This document shows, piece by piece, positions 17,651-26,811 of a DNA stretch of 64,000 nt (the first letter of the stretch is position 1; each line of letters opens with the position of its first letter). Source of the stretch: Sulfitobacter sp. CW3. Its GTDB lineage: Bacteria > Pseudomonadota > Alphaproteobacteria > Rhodobacterales > Rhodobacteraceae. The notes beneath the pieces are model-generated. The model was not told the origin of the DNA, ran no database searches, and saw only the letters and a program-made list of their open reading frames with translations. The stretch spans positions 496,001 through 560,000 of the forward strand of contig NZ_JAHXRL010000001.1 in NCBI RefSeq assembly GCF_019392245.1, written 5' to 3'. The position numbers were made by a program, and so were the translations under genes.

Positions 17651-19411
17651 ATGAGCCAATCAACGCCCTCAAGCGCCTATCCTATATCAGTCAGCTGGCG
17701 TGTTCGGCTGGCTTTGGTGGTCTTGTTGGTGATCGCGATTGCCACCATTGCCGTCACAAACAAGCTGCTCACGGACAGGTTCACCGACAGCACGCGCAAC
17801 CGCGCCGAGCTGCGGATCGCGCTGTATAGCGGGAACTTGCTGGCGGAATTGCGGCAGAATGCGATTGTGCCGCAGCTGCTGGCGCGGGACCCCACGTTGA
17901 TCCAGGCCCTGATCCAGGGGGATTATTCGCTTTCCACACAACGGCTGATCTCTTTTGTTGAGGAAATCGGCGCGGCGTCATTGATGCTGTATGATATCGA
18001 CGGGCGGATGGTGGCGGCGACGGACCGCAACCGGTTGGGGGCAACGCACCGTACGGACGCGTATTTCGTCGATGCCTTGCGGTCGAATTCAACGGTGTTC
18101 AGCGTGATACCGCGTGAAACCGGCGGCTATCAGTTCTTTTATTCACGGCGCATCCAAGAGGGCGGTGCGACCCTTGGGGTGATCGCCGCCGAGGTCGATT
18201 TGCAGCGATTTGAACGCGCATGGGCCGGTATTTCGGATGCGGTGATCGTCACCGACAGCACTGGCGACATTATCATGGCAACCGAACCACGCTGGCGCGG
18301 CCTGACCGAGACCGAGGCGCTGTCCAACCAGACCCCGCAAAGCGCGATCGAGCGTGCGATCAAGGCCACGGCTGATTGGACTGCCTTGCCCCCCGATGCC
18401 TATTTGCAGGGCGAGGCCGTGATGCGGTTGTCGTCTCGTATTCCGTTCCGTGGCTGGCGGATCACCAGCTATACGACCTATGCGTCGGTGCGCGAAAAGG
18501 TGAACGGCGTTCTGGCGCTTGAGGTGATGGGATTTGCGATCTTGCTGGCCCTGACATTCTATGCGCTCAGCCGGCGAACGGCGGGCAGGGCGGCCTTGTT
18601 CCAGCGTGAATCCACCGAATTGCGGGCGCTGAACGCGGCCCTGCAACGCGAGATTGCCGAACGTAAGCGCATGCAGGAAACACTGGCCGTGGCCGAGCAA
18701 ACGCTTGAGCAATCCAGCAAGCTGGCGGCCTTGGGCGAAATGTCAGCCGCCGTCAGCCACGAGCTGAACCAACCTTTGGCGGCGATGAAAACCTATCTGG
18801 CAGGCGCACGTCTGTTGATACGGCGTAACCGTACGGACGAGGCGCTGTCGTCCTTTGGCCGGATTGATGATCTGATTGAACGTATGGGCGCAATCACCCG
18901 CCAGCTGAAAAGCTATGCCCGTAAGGGCCAGGAGAGCTTTTCCCCCTTTGATATGCGCGACGCGGTGGCGTCGTCGCTGTCGATGATGGAACCGCAATTG
19001 CGCCAGCGTCAGGTGCATATCAACCGCATCCTGCCTGATGCACCCGTACGGGTGATGGGCGACCGCATGCGGGTGGAACAAGTATTGGTTAACCTCTTGC
19101 GAAATGCGTTGGACGCCACCAAATCAGAACGTAACCCACAGGTCGAGATTATGCTTTCGGCTGGCGAAACCGCCACCTTGACTGTGCGGGATAACGGTCC
19201 GGGCATCGAAGATCTCGATGCGTTGTTCGAACCGTTTTACACAACCAAACAGCCCGGCGATGGTGTCGGGCTAGGGCTTGCAATCTCGTCCGGTATTGTC
19301 ACCGAATTGGGGGGCAGGCTGACAGCGCGCAACGGCCAGAACGGCGGCGCGGTCTTTGAAATGCAGCTGCCCATTATGGCCAGCACAGAAAACACACAGG
19401 CGGCAGAGTAA
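17651..19411 (+). CDS. dctB: C4-dicarboxylate-type sensor histidine kinase DctB
   Basis: Membrane sensor kinase of 586 residues. Membrane segments at about 16-38 and 283-305 enclose a periplasmic PDC/Cache-type sensor domain, the form that binds C4-dicarboxylates in DctB. A coiled-coil follows (REIAERKRMQETLAVAEQTLEQ), then the histidine box SHELNQPLAAMKTY with His at about 369, and the ATPase domain with NLLRNALDA, DNGPGIED and GVGLGLAIS. The AAMKTYLAG form of the H-box is typical of DctB-type kinases. It starts 36 bases past purQ and is three bases before dctD. No dctPQM transporter is in the window, so the ligand is inferred. Confidence 0.85.
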   Translation: MSQSTPSSAYPISVSWRVRLALVVLLVIAIATIAVTNKLLTDRFTDSTRNRAELRIALYSGNLLAELRQNAIVPQLLARDPTLIQALIQGDYSLSTQRLISFVEEIGAASLMLYDIDGRMVAATDRNRLGATHRTDAYFVDALRSNSTVFSVIPRETGGYQFFYSRRIQEGGATLGVIAAEVDLQRFERAWAGISDAVIVTDSTGDIIMATEPRWRGLTETEALSNQTPQSAIERAIKATADWTALPPDAYLQGEAVMRLSSRIPFRGWRITSYTTYASVREKVNGVLALEVMGFAILLALTFYALSRRTAGRAALFQRESTELRALNAALQREIAERKRMQETLAVAEQTLEQSSKLAALGEMSAAVSHELNQPLAAMKTYLAGARLLIRRNRTDEALSSFGRIDDLIERMGAITRQLKSYARKGQESFSPFDMRDAVASSLSMMEPQLRQRQVHINRILPDAPVRVMGDRMRVEQVLVNLLRNALDATKSERNPQVEIMLSAGETATLTVRDNGPGIEDLDALFEPFYTTKQPGDGVGLGLAISSGIVTELGGRLTARNGQNGGAVFEMQLPIMASTENTQAAE

Positions 19412-19414
19412 ACT

Positions 19415-20749
19415 ATGGCTCAGGCAATGAAAATCGCGATTGTTGATGATGAACAGGACATGCGGCAATCCATCAGCCAATGGCTGGCATTGTCAGGATA
19501 CGACACTGAAACTTTCCCAAGCGCAGAAGATGCGTTGAAAAAACTGGGGCCGGATTATCCGGGCATCGTGATTTCCGACATCAAAATGCCGGGCATGGGC
19601 GGGATGGAGTTCCTGAAAAAACTGATGGGCAGTGACAGCGCGCTGCCGGTTATCATGATCACAGGTCACGGCGATGTGCCCATGGCGGTCGAGGCGATGC
19701 GCGTGGGTGCGTTCGACTTCCTTGAGAAGCCTTTTAACCCCGACCGGATGAGCGAACTGGCCAAGAAAGCCACCAATGCGCGCCGTCTGGTGATGGATAA
19801 CCGTGCCCTGCGTCGGGAATTGTCTGACGGCACCCAGTTGATGAAAAAACTGATCGGCGGATCGCCGGTTATGGAACGCCTGCGCGAGGATATCCTTGAT
19901 CTGGGGCAGGCGGATGGCCACGTATTGATCGACGGCGAAACCGGCACTGGCAAGACGCTGGTGGCCCACGCGCTGCATGCTGTCGGGTCACGTGCGGGTA
20001 AAAAATTCGTGCTGGTCAGCTGTGCCGCCCTTGAGGAAGACGCCCTGAGCAAGCGCCTGTTTGGGCCGATGATGCCCGAAGACGCGCAATTGCCCGCGAT
20101 CGAGGAAGCCCGCGGCGGCACGCTGGTGCTTGAGGGGATCGAGGCGCTAAGCGAGACGTTGCAAGCGCGTCTGTTGAGCGCGATCAACGAGCAGGGCACC
20201 CCTGCGGAAACGCGGATCGTGGCGATTTCGAACCTTCAAGAAGCCGGACGCACGTCGGAAGACGCGCTGCGGTCGGATCTGTTCTATCGGTTGGCAGCGT
20301 TGCGCATCACGGTGCCGCCCTTGCGCCAGCGTGGAGAGGACATTCTGACGTTGTTTACGCGCCTGAGCGAGGAATTCGCCGATGAATACGGGTGCGATGC
20401 GCCGCAGGTGTCTGCGCAGGAAGCTGCGCAATTGCTGCAAGCCCCTTGGCCCGGCAACGTGCGTCAGTTGATCAATGTTGCTGAACGCGCGGTGCTGCAA
20501 TCGCGGCGCGGGTCCGGGTCTATCGCATCGTTGCTGATGACCGATCACGAGGAAATGCAGCCGGTGATGACCACGGATGGCAAGCCGCTTAAGGAATATG
20601 TCGAGGCGTTCGAGCGGATGTTGATCGACAACACCATGCGCCGCCACAAAGGGTCAATCGCATCCGTTATGGATGAATTGTGCCTGCCGCGCCGGACATT
20701 GAATGAAAAGATGGCCAAGTACGGTTTGCAGCGCTCAGATTATCTCTGA
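19415..20749 (+). CDS. dctD: DctD-type response regulator with an atypical AAA+ domain
   Basis: A 444-residue NtrC-family regulator: receiver at about 5-120 with phosphorylated Asp55 (ISDIKMPG), AAA+ domain at about 140-370, and a Fis-type helix-turn-helix at the end (SIASVMDELCLPRRTLNEKM). Walker A is normal (GETGTGKT, about 173). The loop that should read GAFTGA and contact sigma-54 is absent: LFG is followed by PMMPEDAQLPAIEE. Walker B is degenerate (GGTLVLEGIEAL, with Glu-Gly in place of Asp-Glu). It therefore probably cannot activate sigma-54 RNA polymerase in the usual way. Rhodobacter NtrC, which also lacks GAFTGA and works with sigma-70, is a precedent. Confidence 0.88.
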   Translation: MAQAMKIAIVDDEQDMRQSISQWLALSGYDTETFPSAEDALKKLGPDYPGIVISDIKMPGMGGMEFLKKLMGSDSALPVIMITGHGDVPMAVEAMRVGAFDFLEKPFNPDRMSELAKKATNARRLVMDNRALRRELSDGTQLMKKLIGGSPVMERLREDILDLGQADGHVLIDGETGTGKTLVAHALHAVGSRAGKKFVLVSCAALEEDALSKRLFGPMMPEDAQLPAIEEARGGTLVLEGIEALSETLQARLLSAINEQGTPAETRIVAISNLQEAGRTSEDALRSDLFYRLAALRITVPPLRQRGEDILTLFTRLSEEFADEYGCDAPQVSAQEAAQLLQAPWPGNVRQLINVAERAVLQSRRGSGSIASLLMTDHEEMQPVMTTDGKPLKEYVEAFERMLIDNTMRRHKGSIASVMDELCLPRRTLNEKMAKYGLQRSDYL

Positions 20750-20784
20750 ACGCTGGCTTTTCTACGCGAAACCGGGGCGCGGTG

Positions 20785-21072
20785 TTACAGCCGCGTCTCG
20801 ATCAGCTGCTTTGCAGCACCGTTTTCGTCAGTATAGCAGGTCCAAGGCGCAAGCCCGGGCACATCGACGATATATTGATGTATCTCGACGATTGGGATCG
20901 TCGTGTTGATTACACCGCCCGAAACACCGGTGTGTTTTTCAACGGCGCGAATACAGCTTCGTTGCGCTTTTGCTTCGGCGCGTGCTGCAGGATCACCAGA
21001 TGCCGCCATATCTTCACAAGCGGCGAGCGCCATGAATGGCAGACAAAGCGCAAAGCGCAGAGAAAAGTGCAT
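20785..21072 (-). CDS. Small predicted lipoprotein, function unknown
   Basis: A 95-residue protein opening MHFSLRFALCLPFMALAACED, a signal peptide with lipobox LAAC. The mature part is short, has two cysteines (RSCIRAVEK and PWTCYTDENG) that could form a disulfide, and a repeated-domain feel typical of small periplasmic proteins (VEIHQYIVDVPGLAPWTCY). The start at 21072 gives the signal peptide; the open frame extends 48 codons upstream without one. It converges on dctD and is divergent from rne. Confidence 0.7.
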   Translation of the reverse strand: MHFSLRFALCLPFMALAACEDMAASGDPAARAEAKAQRSCIRAVEKHTGVSGGVINTTIPIVEIHQYIVDVPGLAPWTCYTDENGAAKQLIETRL

Positions 21073-21628
21073 CGTATCTTCCTTATTTTCGGGGGGTGCC
21101 GCAACGCAGGTCCAATCCCAATATCGACCATATGGCCCGATACAACTGTTTCCCACACGTGGGCGTGATGTCAAGCAATGGGGTTTATGACACCGTCGTG
21201 ATGCATCCCAAATCACCCCAAACGCGATTGACCATTGTCATTTGCCCGCTTCTACCTTTAATTGGGATGTAGGGCTGATTGTGTTTCACACACAACCGCA
21301 GACCCTTTGACAGTTTCGCTGCCTCGGTTACCCGGTCAACCGGTGTCCAGGCAGACCGATAAGGCCCTTAAAAAAGGCCAGAGAACCGCTGACGGATGGC
21401 ATGGGCCAAGGCCCTGATCAAAAGCAGTAATTAATGGATGTGAACCGCGCCAAGGTGCCTTTCACGTCGGAGAAGAACCGCGATGACGCGCGCAGACGCC
21501 ACGAGCAGACAAACAGGCGGCCTTTGGGGCCCTGTTTTAGCCGCGTCACCTATCGCCCTGACAAGACATACCCTGCCGCGCGGTGCCCCACCGGGACACT
21601 TGCGTGCGCAGCTGTGCAAAATGGATTT
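21073..21628 (+). promoter_or_regulatory. Long upstream region and leader of rne
   Basis: About 550 bases without a gene lie between the divergent small lipoprotein and rne. A weak promoter candidate is TTGACC (21228-21233) and TCTACC (21251-21256) at 17-base spacing, which would give a leader of roughly 360 bases. Inverted repeats lie at about 21364-21382 (AAGGCCC..AAAGGCC). The reading frame of rne is open through the last 195 bases of this stretch, but those codons do not resemble RNase E and no ribosome-binding site precedes 21434. E. coli rne has a long autoregulatory leader; the same here is only a suggestion. Confidence 0.4.
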
Positions 21629-24391
21629 ATGCCTAAGAAAATGCTTATCGATGCCACCCACGCTGAGGAAACTCGCGTTGTTGTGGTTGATGGAAACAAG
21701 GTCGAGGAATTTGACTTTGAATCAGAGAATAAACGCCAGCTAGCTGGCAATATCTACCTCGCGAAAGTCACGCGGGTAGAGCCTTCGTTGCAGGCAGCCT
21801 TTGTGGATTATGGTGGAAATCGCCATGGTTTCTTGGCGTTCTCGGAAATTCACCCTGACTATTACCAGATCCCCGTCGCCGATCGTATCGCGCTGATGGA
21901 GGAAGAGCGCGCCTATGCTGAAGCGCAGGCCGCCAAGGAAGAAGACGACGAAAAACCCAAGCGCCGTACCCGGTCGCGCAGCCGTAGCAAAGCCAAGGCT
22001 GAGGACACGGTGAGCGAAGACGCCGTCGCCACCAAAGATGCCGATAGCGATCAAATCGAGGGCATGGAAACCGTTGATCTGAACGATGACGAGGAAGGGT
22101 CCTCCCCGATGGAGCGTGTCGCCGAGACACCCGTCGAGGAACCCGATCAGGATGAGGCGTCTTCGGATGCCGACGACAGCGACGCCGATGTTGATGGCGA
22201 CGATGACGAGACCGAAGTGAAAGCCAAGGACGCGTCCTCCAAAGATGACAGCATCGAATCTGTTGCCGATGATGACGACCAAGAAGACCTGCGTCCGGCG
22301 CGCAAGCCACGCCCCAAGCGTTATAAAATTCAGGAAGTCGTAAAAGTACGTCAAATCCTGTTGATTCAGGTCGTAAAAGAAGAGCGCGGCAACAAAGGCG
22401 CTGCCCTGACGACCTATCTGTCGCTTGCAGGCCGTTATTGCGTCTTGATGCCGAACACAGCACGTGGGGGCGGAATCAGCCGCAAGATCACCAACGCCGC
22501 TGACCGCAAGAAACTGAAAGAGATCGCAAACGAAATTCAGGTGCCCAAGGGCGCTGGCCTGATTGTGCGGACTGCCGGTGCGCAACGCACAAAGGCCGAG
22601 ATCAAGCGCGACTATGAGTATCTGCAACGCCTGTGGGAGCAAATCCGCGAGCTGACGTTGAAATCAATTGCGCCTGCGAAAATCTATGAAGAGGGCGACC
22701 TGATCAAACGCTCGATTCGCGATCTTTACAACCGCGACATCGACGAAGTGTTTGTCGAGGGCGAACGCGGCTACCGCATCGCCAAGGACTTCATGAAAAT
22801 GATCATGCCGTCCCACGCGAAAAACGTGAAGCTGTACAGCGAAACATTGCCGCTCTTCGCGCGCTATCAGGTCGAATCCTATCTTTCGGGGATGTTCAAC
22901 CCAACGGTTCAACTGCCGTCGGGTGGCTATATCGTGATCGGCGTGACCGAAGCGTTGGTCGCGATCGATGTTAACTCGGGTCGGGCCACCAAAGAGGGCT
23001 CGATCGAACAGACAGCGACCAAAACCAACCTTGAGGCCGCCGCCGAAGTGGCGCGTCAATTGCGCCTGCGCGATTTGGCCGGTCTGATCGTCATCGACTT
23101 TATCGACATGGACGAGCGTCGTAACAACATCGCCGTCGAAAAGATGATGAAGGACAAGCTCAAGACCGACCGCGCGCGCATCCAAGTGGGCCGCATCTCG
23201 GGCTTTGGTCTGATGGAAATGTCACGCCAGCGTCTGCGCCCCGGCATGATCGAGGCAACGACCCAGCCGTGCCACGCCTGTCACGGCACCGGTTTGATCC
23301 GGTCGGATGACAACCTTGCCCTGTCGATCCTGCGCGAGATCGAAGAAGAAGGCACACGCAAGCGGTCCCGCGAGGTGTTGGTTACAGCGCCCGTCGGCAT
23401 CGCCAACTTCTTGATGAACCAAAAGCGTGAACATATCGCCCATATCGAGGGCCGCTATGGCATGTCCGTGCGTATCGAAGGCGACCCAACATTGGTCAGC
23501 CCCGATTTCAAGATCGAAAAATTCAAGACTGCCACCCGTGTGGTGACACAGATCGAACATGTTGTGTCTGTGGATACCAGCCTCATGGACGAGATCGACG
23601 AGCAAGAAGCCGACAGCGTTGACGTCGAAGAAGTCGCAAACGAGGATCAGCCGTCGAACCGTGGGAATGGCCGTGTCCATGACAATGACAGTGATGACAC
23701 CGATGGTGAGGGCAAACCAAAACGCCGTCGTCGTCGGCGGCGGCGTCGCGGTGGTAAATCCAACGGGGATGACACCACAAACGGTGAAAACAACGGCGCT
23801 GATGATGCAACATCTGATGATGGCCAGCCAGCAGAGGCCAAGCCTGAAGAGAGCGTTTCAGCCCCGGCTGAAGACGCGGCTGAAGCACCCGCTGACGCGG
23901 ATGCATCCGCACCAAAGGCAGAACCCGCTGAAAAGCCCAAGCGTGTCCGCAGGCCTCGGAAGCCTAAGGTTGAAGCCGCAGCAGAGGCCGACAGCGCAGA
24001 CGCAACTGTGACTGCCGAGGCGACAGACGCGACAGAGGAAAAGGCCGAAGAAAAGCCCGCCCCTAAAAAGCGGACCCGCACGCGCAAGCCAAAGGTTGCA
24101 GCCGAAGACGCGTCAGAAGACAAACCGGCAGCAAAGCCGGTTAGAAAATCGAAACCAAAGCCAGAGCCAACACCGGTTCCCGCACCTGAGCCTGCTCCGG
24201 TTGAGGAAACGCCGGCACCGGTTGAGGTTCCGATTGAAGCGCCTGTAGAAGTGCCGCCAACCCAAGAGGTGACACCCGCACCCGCAGTTGAGGAAGTGCC
24301 GGATCAGACCGTGGCTCCAGAACCTGAAAAGGTCGAGGAAAAACCCGCCAAGCCAAGACGGCGCGGCTGGTGGTCATTGGGCGGCTCATAA
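21629..24391 (+). CDS. rne: Ribonuclease E/G
   Basis: Main endoribonuclease of mRNA decay and rRNA processing, core of the degradosome. The 920-residue protein starts MPKKMLIDATHAEETRVVVVD, the alphaproteobacterial form. The S1 RNA-binding domain (about 35-260) is interrupted by an acidic and basic insert of about 140 residues (90-227). AIDVNSG (about 445) and VIDFIDM (about 488) hold the two magnesium aspartates. The CHACHGTG site (about 548) is the zinc link. From about 660 the tail is disordered: an arginine run near 700, then Pro-Glu-Ala-Lys repeats, ending in RRGWWSLGGS. The tail would bind degradosome partners. Confidence 0.95.
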   Translation: MPKKMLIDATHAEETRVVVVDGNKVEEFDFESENKRQLAGNIYLAKVTRVEPSLQAAFVDYGGNRHGFLAFSEIHPDYYQIPVADRIALMEEERAYAEAQAAKEEDDEKPKRRTRSRSRSKAKAEDTVSEDAVATKDADSDQIEGMETVDLNDDEEGSSPMERVAETPVEEPDQDEASSDADDSDADVDGDDDETEVKAKDASSKDDSIESVADDDDQEDLRPARKPRPKRYKIQEVVKVRQILLIQVVKEERGNKGAALTTYLSLAGRYCVLMPNTARGGGISRKITNAADRKKLKEIANEIQVPKGAGLIVRTAGAQRTKAEIKRDYEYLQRLWEQIRELTLKSIAPAKIYEEGDLIKRSIRDLYNRDIDEVFVEGERGYRIAKDFMKMIMPSHAKNVKLYSETLPLFARYQVESYLSGMFNPTVQLPSGGYIVIGVTEALVAIDVNSGRATKEGSIEQTATKTNLEAAAEVARQLRLRDLAGLIVIDFIDMDERRNNIAVEKMMKDKLKTDRARIQVGRISGFGLMEMSRQRLRPGMIEATTQPCHACHGTGLIRSDDNLALSILREIEEEGTRKRSREVLVTAPVGIANFLMNQKREHIAHIEGRYGMSVRIEGDPTLVSPDFKIEKFKTATRVVTQIEHVVSVDTSLMDEIDEQEADSVDVEEVANEDQPSNRGNGRVHDNDSDDTDGEGKPKRRRRRRRRRGGKSNGDDTTNGENNGADDATSDDGQPAEAKPEESVSAPAEDAAEAPADADASAPKAEPAEKPKRVRRPRKPKVEAAAEADSADATVTAEATDATEEKAEEKPAPKKRTRTRKPKVAAEDASEDKPAAKPVRKSKPKPEPTPVPAPEPAPVEETPAPVEVPIEAPVEVPPTQEVTPAPAVEEVPDQTVAPEPEKVEEKPAKPRRRGWWSLGGS

Positions 24392-24406
24392 GCTGACAAA
24401 ATACTG

Positions 24407-24434
24407 AAAAGGCAGGCCTTCGGGTCTGCCTTTT
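24407..24434. terminator. Bidirectional terminator between rne and tusA
   Basis: AAAAGGCAG pairs with CTGCCTTTT around a GCCTTCGGGT loop. It has A and T runs on both sides and lies between convergent genes, so it can serve both. Confidence 0.85.
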
Positions 24435-24446
24435 ACATTCGGGGGA

Positions 24447-24674
24447 TTATTTCTTGCGGATCACATAGGTCTGGGGGGTCGTGTCCAAATCCTGACTAAC
24501 CAGATCATGCCCGGCCTCGGCGCAAAAATGCGGGATATCGATGATCGCGGCGGGGTCATCCGCCTGAACTGTCAACACCGCACCCGAGGGGATCGCCTGC
24601 AAACGTTTGCGCGCTTTGAGCACGGGCAGGGGGCACAGCAGCCCCGTCGCATCAAGGATATGTTCATCATTCAT
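24447..24674 (-). CDS. tusA: TusA-family sulfurtransferase
   Basis: A 75-residue sulfur carrier. LDATGLLCPLPVLKARKRL carries the C-P-x-P motif whose cysteine holds the persulfide. Roles of the family include tRNA 2-thiouridine synthesis, molybdenum-cofactor synthesis and sulfur oxidation; the sequence does not choose between them. A start at 24674 gives the usual length; an ATG at 24710 would add 12 residues. It is divergent from ccdA (starts 103 bases apart), a redox gene, so a shared role in sulfur or thiol handling is possible. Confidence 0.85.
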   Translation of the reverse strand: MNDEHILDATGLLCPLPVLKARKRLQAIPSGAVLTVQADDPAAIIDIPHFCAEAGHDLVSQDLDTTPQTYVIRKK

Positions 24675-24776
24675 AAGTCTCAGATAAGGCAGATGTTTCA
24701 AAGCGTCCACAACCTTGTGACAGGCCGCCGCGCAACAGTGCGTGACGCCACTGCCAAAGCGCAGTAAAGATGCGTT

Positions 24777-25529
24777 ATGTTTGGAATTGATCTGATTGAC
24801 GCCGGCCTTTTGCCCGCCATTTTCATCGCGTTGACGGCGGGGATTATCAGTTTCCTCAGCCCCTGCGTCTTGCCGATTGTACCGCCCTATCTGGCGTATA
24901 TGAGCGGCGTCACCCTAAACGATATGTCAGCCGTCGGATCGGCGCGGCGCAAGGCAACCATTGCCGCGCTGTTCTTTGTCATGGGGCTTAGCACGGTCTT
25001 TTTGATCTTGGGCTTTACTGCATCGGCCTTCGGGGCGTTTTTCCTGCAAAATCAAACGTTTTTCGCCCGTGCGTCGGGTGTTGTCGTGATCATTTTCGGC
25101 CTGCATTTTCTGGGCGTGTTCCGCATTCCGTTCCTGGATCAAGAGGCGCGACTGGATGCGGGCGACAAGGGTGGATCGTCTTTCGGGGCCTATGTGCTGG
25201 GCCTTGCGTTCGCCTTTGGCTGGACGCCCTGCATCGGGCCGCAACTGGGGGCGATCCTGTCGCTCGCCGCGTCCGAGGCATCGGTGGCGCGCGGTACATT
25301 GCTACTGGGGGTCTATGCTGCGGGCCTTGGCATTCCGTTTTTGCTGGCCGCGATGTTCATCACCCGCGCCACGGTGCTGATGAACCGGATCAAACCCTAT
25401 ATGAAACTGATCGAGCGGATCATGGGCCTGCTGTTGATCGTTGTGGGGGTCGCCCTTTTGACCGGTGCGTTCTCGGCGTTTTCATTCTGGCTGCTCGAAA
25501 GCTTTCCCGCGCTCGGATCACTGGGCTAG
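24777..25529 (+). CDS. ccdA: CcdA-family thiol-disulfide transporter
   Basis: A 250-residue inner-membrane protein with six hydrophobic segments that passes reducing power to the periplasm for cytochrome c maturation and disulfide control. FLSPCVLPIVPPYLAY (about 22-37) and GWTPCIGPQLG (about 150-160) hold the two conserved redox cysteines, each before a proline-rich turn. Length and topology fit CcdA rather than full DsbD. It is followed 55 bases later by the hydrolase-like gene. Confidence 0.9.
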   Translation: MFGIDLIDAGLLPAIFIALTAGIISFLSPCVLPIVPPYLAYMSGVTLNDMSAVGSARRKATIAALFFVMGLSTVFLILGFTASAFGAFFLQNQTFFARASGVVVIIFGLHFLGVFRIPFLDQEARLDAGDKGGSSFGAYVLGLAFAFGWTPCIGPQLGAILSLAASEASVARGTLLLGVYAAGLGIPFLLAAMFITRATVLMNRIKPYMKLIERIMGLLLIVVGVALLTGAFSAFSFWLLESFPALGSLG

Positions 25530-25584
25530 ACATCTTACACTTGCCAAAAAACCTGTCTAAACTGTTGCCAACGACAGGTGGGAC

Positions 25585-26811
25585 ATGGCCGCAGAAATCG
25601 ATCAATCAGTCAAACGGCGCCGGGTGTTCTACATTCCGGGCTATGACCCGATCCATCCCCGCCGGTACCGCGAATTATACCGCAAGGAATCCGGCGATCA
25701 GGCGCGTATTTCCGGATATCAAATCGGGCTAAAGCCGAAAACCACCAAGGGCAATTATGGCTGGGTCGTGGATGCCGAAATCGACGACGCACATGTGAAC
25801 ACGCAGGTCGAGGTGTTGGTCTGGTCCGACATCGTGCGCGTATCGATGCATAACTCTATTTTCGCGACCTATGCGCAACTGATCCACACCGCGTGGGTCT
25901 ATATCGGGTCGGGCGCGTTGTGGCGGCTGATGAAACTGCGCAAAGGCCCGGTGATCGCAGCGCTTTACCCTGTCGGAATGTTGTTGCTGCAACTCGTTAT
26001 CGCCATTCTGATCGGGGTGCTGGCCTATGCCGCGCTGACCTATTTTGGCGGGCCGTTTTGGGTCAAAGGGATTGCAGCGGCCCTGTGCGTGGTTCTTGGC
26101 GGGGCCGTGTTGAACTGGTTCAAAAAGCGCGACGGCAGGTTCTACGCCTATTACCTGATGCATGATTTTGCCTATGGAGCGGCACTGCGCGGCGCGAACC
26201 CGCCCGCGCTCGAGGCGCGGATGACCCAGTTCGGTGCCGTGATTGCCGAGGCGTTGAAATCGGATGTGGACGAGGTGTTGATCGTCGGCCATTCCTCTGG
26301 CGCGCATTTGGGCGTGTCCATTCTGGCCGATCTGATGCGGGCGGGGCTGGTGCCGGACAAAGGGCCTGAACTGGGGTTTCTAACGCTGGGGCAGGTCGTG
26401 CCGATGGTATCGTTCCTGCGCGACGCATATCGTTTACGGGCGGATCTGCGGTATCTGTCCCAGCGGGATGAATTGACATGGGTCGATGTGACGGCACCCG
26501 GCGACGGCTGCGCCTTTGCACTATGTGATCCTGTTGCCGTGTCCGGTGTCGCCCCTGAAGATCAGAAATGGCCGCTGGTCTTTTCGGCGGCGTTTACCCA
26601 ATCGCTTAGCCCTGCACGTTGGAAGGCATTGCGCTGGCGGTTCTTCCGTCTGCATTTTCAGTATCTTTGCGCGTTCGATGCGCCCAAGGATTATGACTAT
26701 TTCCAAATCACAGCGGGGCCGCTGACCCTTGCTGAACGCTATGCTGATCGGCCAGCGTCCAAGTCGCGCCTTGTGAAACCGGTGAATAAATTCACCTCGA
26801 CCGCGCCATGA
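25585..26811 (+). CDS. Membrane-anchored alpha/beta-hydrolase-like protein
   Basis: A 408-residue protein with no name I can give. RRRVFYIPGYDPIHPRRYR at the start looks like a first beta-strand and oxyanion region of an alpha/beta hydrolase. Two adjacent membrane segments lie at about 130-180. After them LIVGHSSGAHLGVSIL (about 230-246) holds a G-x-S-x-G nucleophile elbow. The C-terminal third is rich in aromatics (RWRFFRLHFQYLCAF). GGTGGG precedes the start. Its stop overlaps the P450 start as ATGA, so the two are made together, probably acting on one lipid-like substrate. Confidence 0.7.
   Translation: MAAEIDQSVKRRRVFYIPGYDPIHPRRYRELYRKESGDQARISGYQIGLKPKTTKGNYGWVVDAEIDDAHVNTQVEVLVWSDIVRVSMHNSIFATYAQLIHTAWVYIGSGALWRLMKLRKGPVIAALYPVGMLLLQLVIAILIGVLAYAALTYFGGPFWVKGIAAALCVVLGGAVLNWFKKRDGRFYAYYLMHDFAYGAALRGANPPALEARMTQFGAVIAEALKSDVDEVLIVGHSSGAHLGVSILADLMRAGLVPDKGPELGFLTLGQVVPMVSFLRDAYRLRADLRYLSQRDELTWVDVTAPGDGCAFALCDPVAVSGVAPEDQKWPLVFSAAFTQSLSPARWKALRWRFFRLHFQYLCAFDAPKDYDYFQITAGPLTLAERYADRPASKSRLVKPVNKFTSTAP

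Noticed and set aside
21434..21628. 65-codon N-terminal extension of RNase E
   Set aside because: The known family start MPKKMLIDATHAEET is at 21629; the extension is Arg/Pro/Cys-rich and unlike RNase E.
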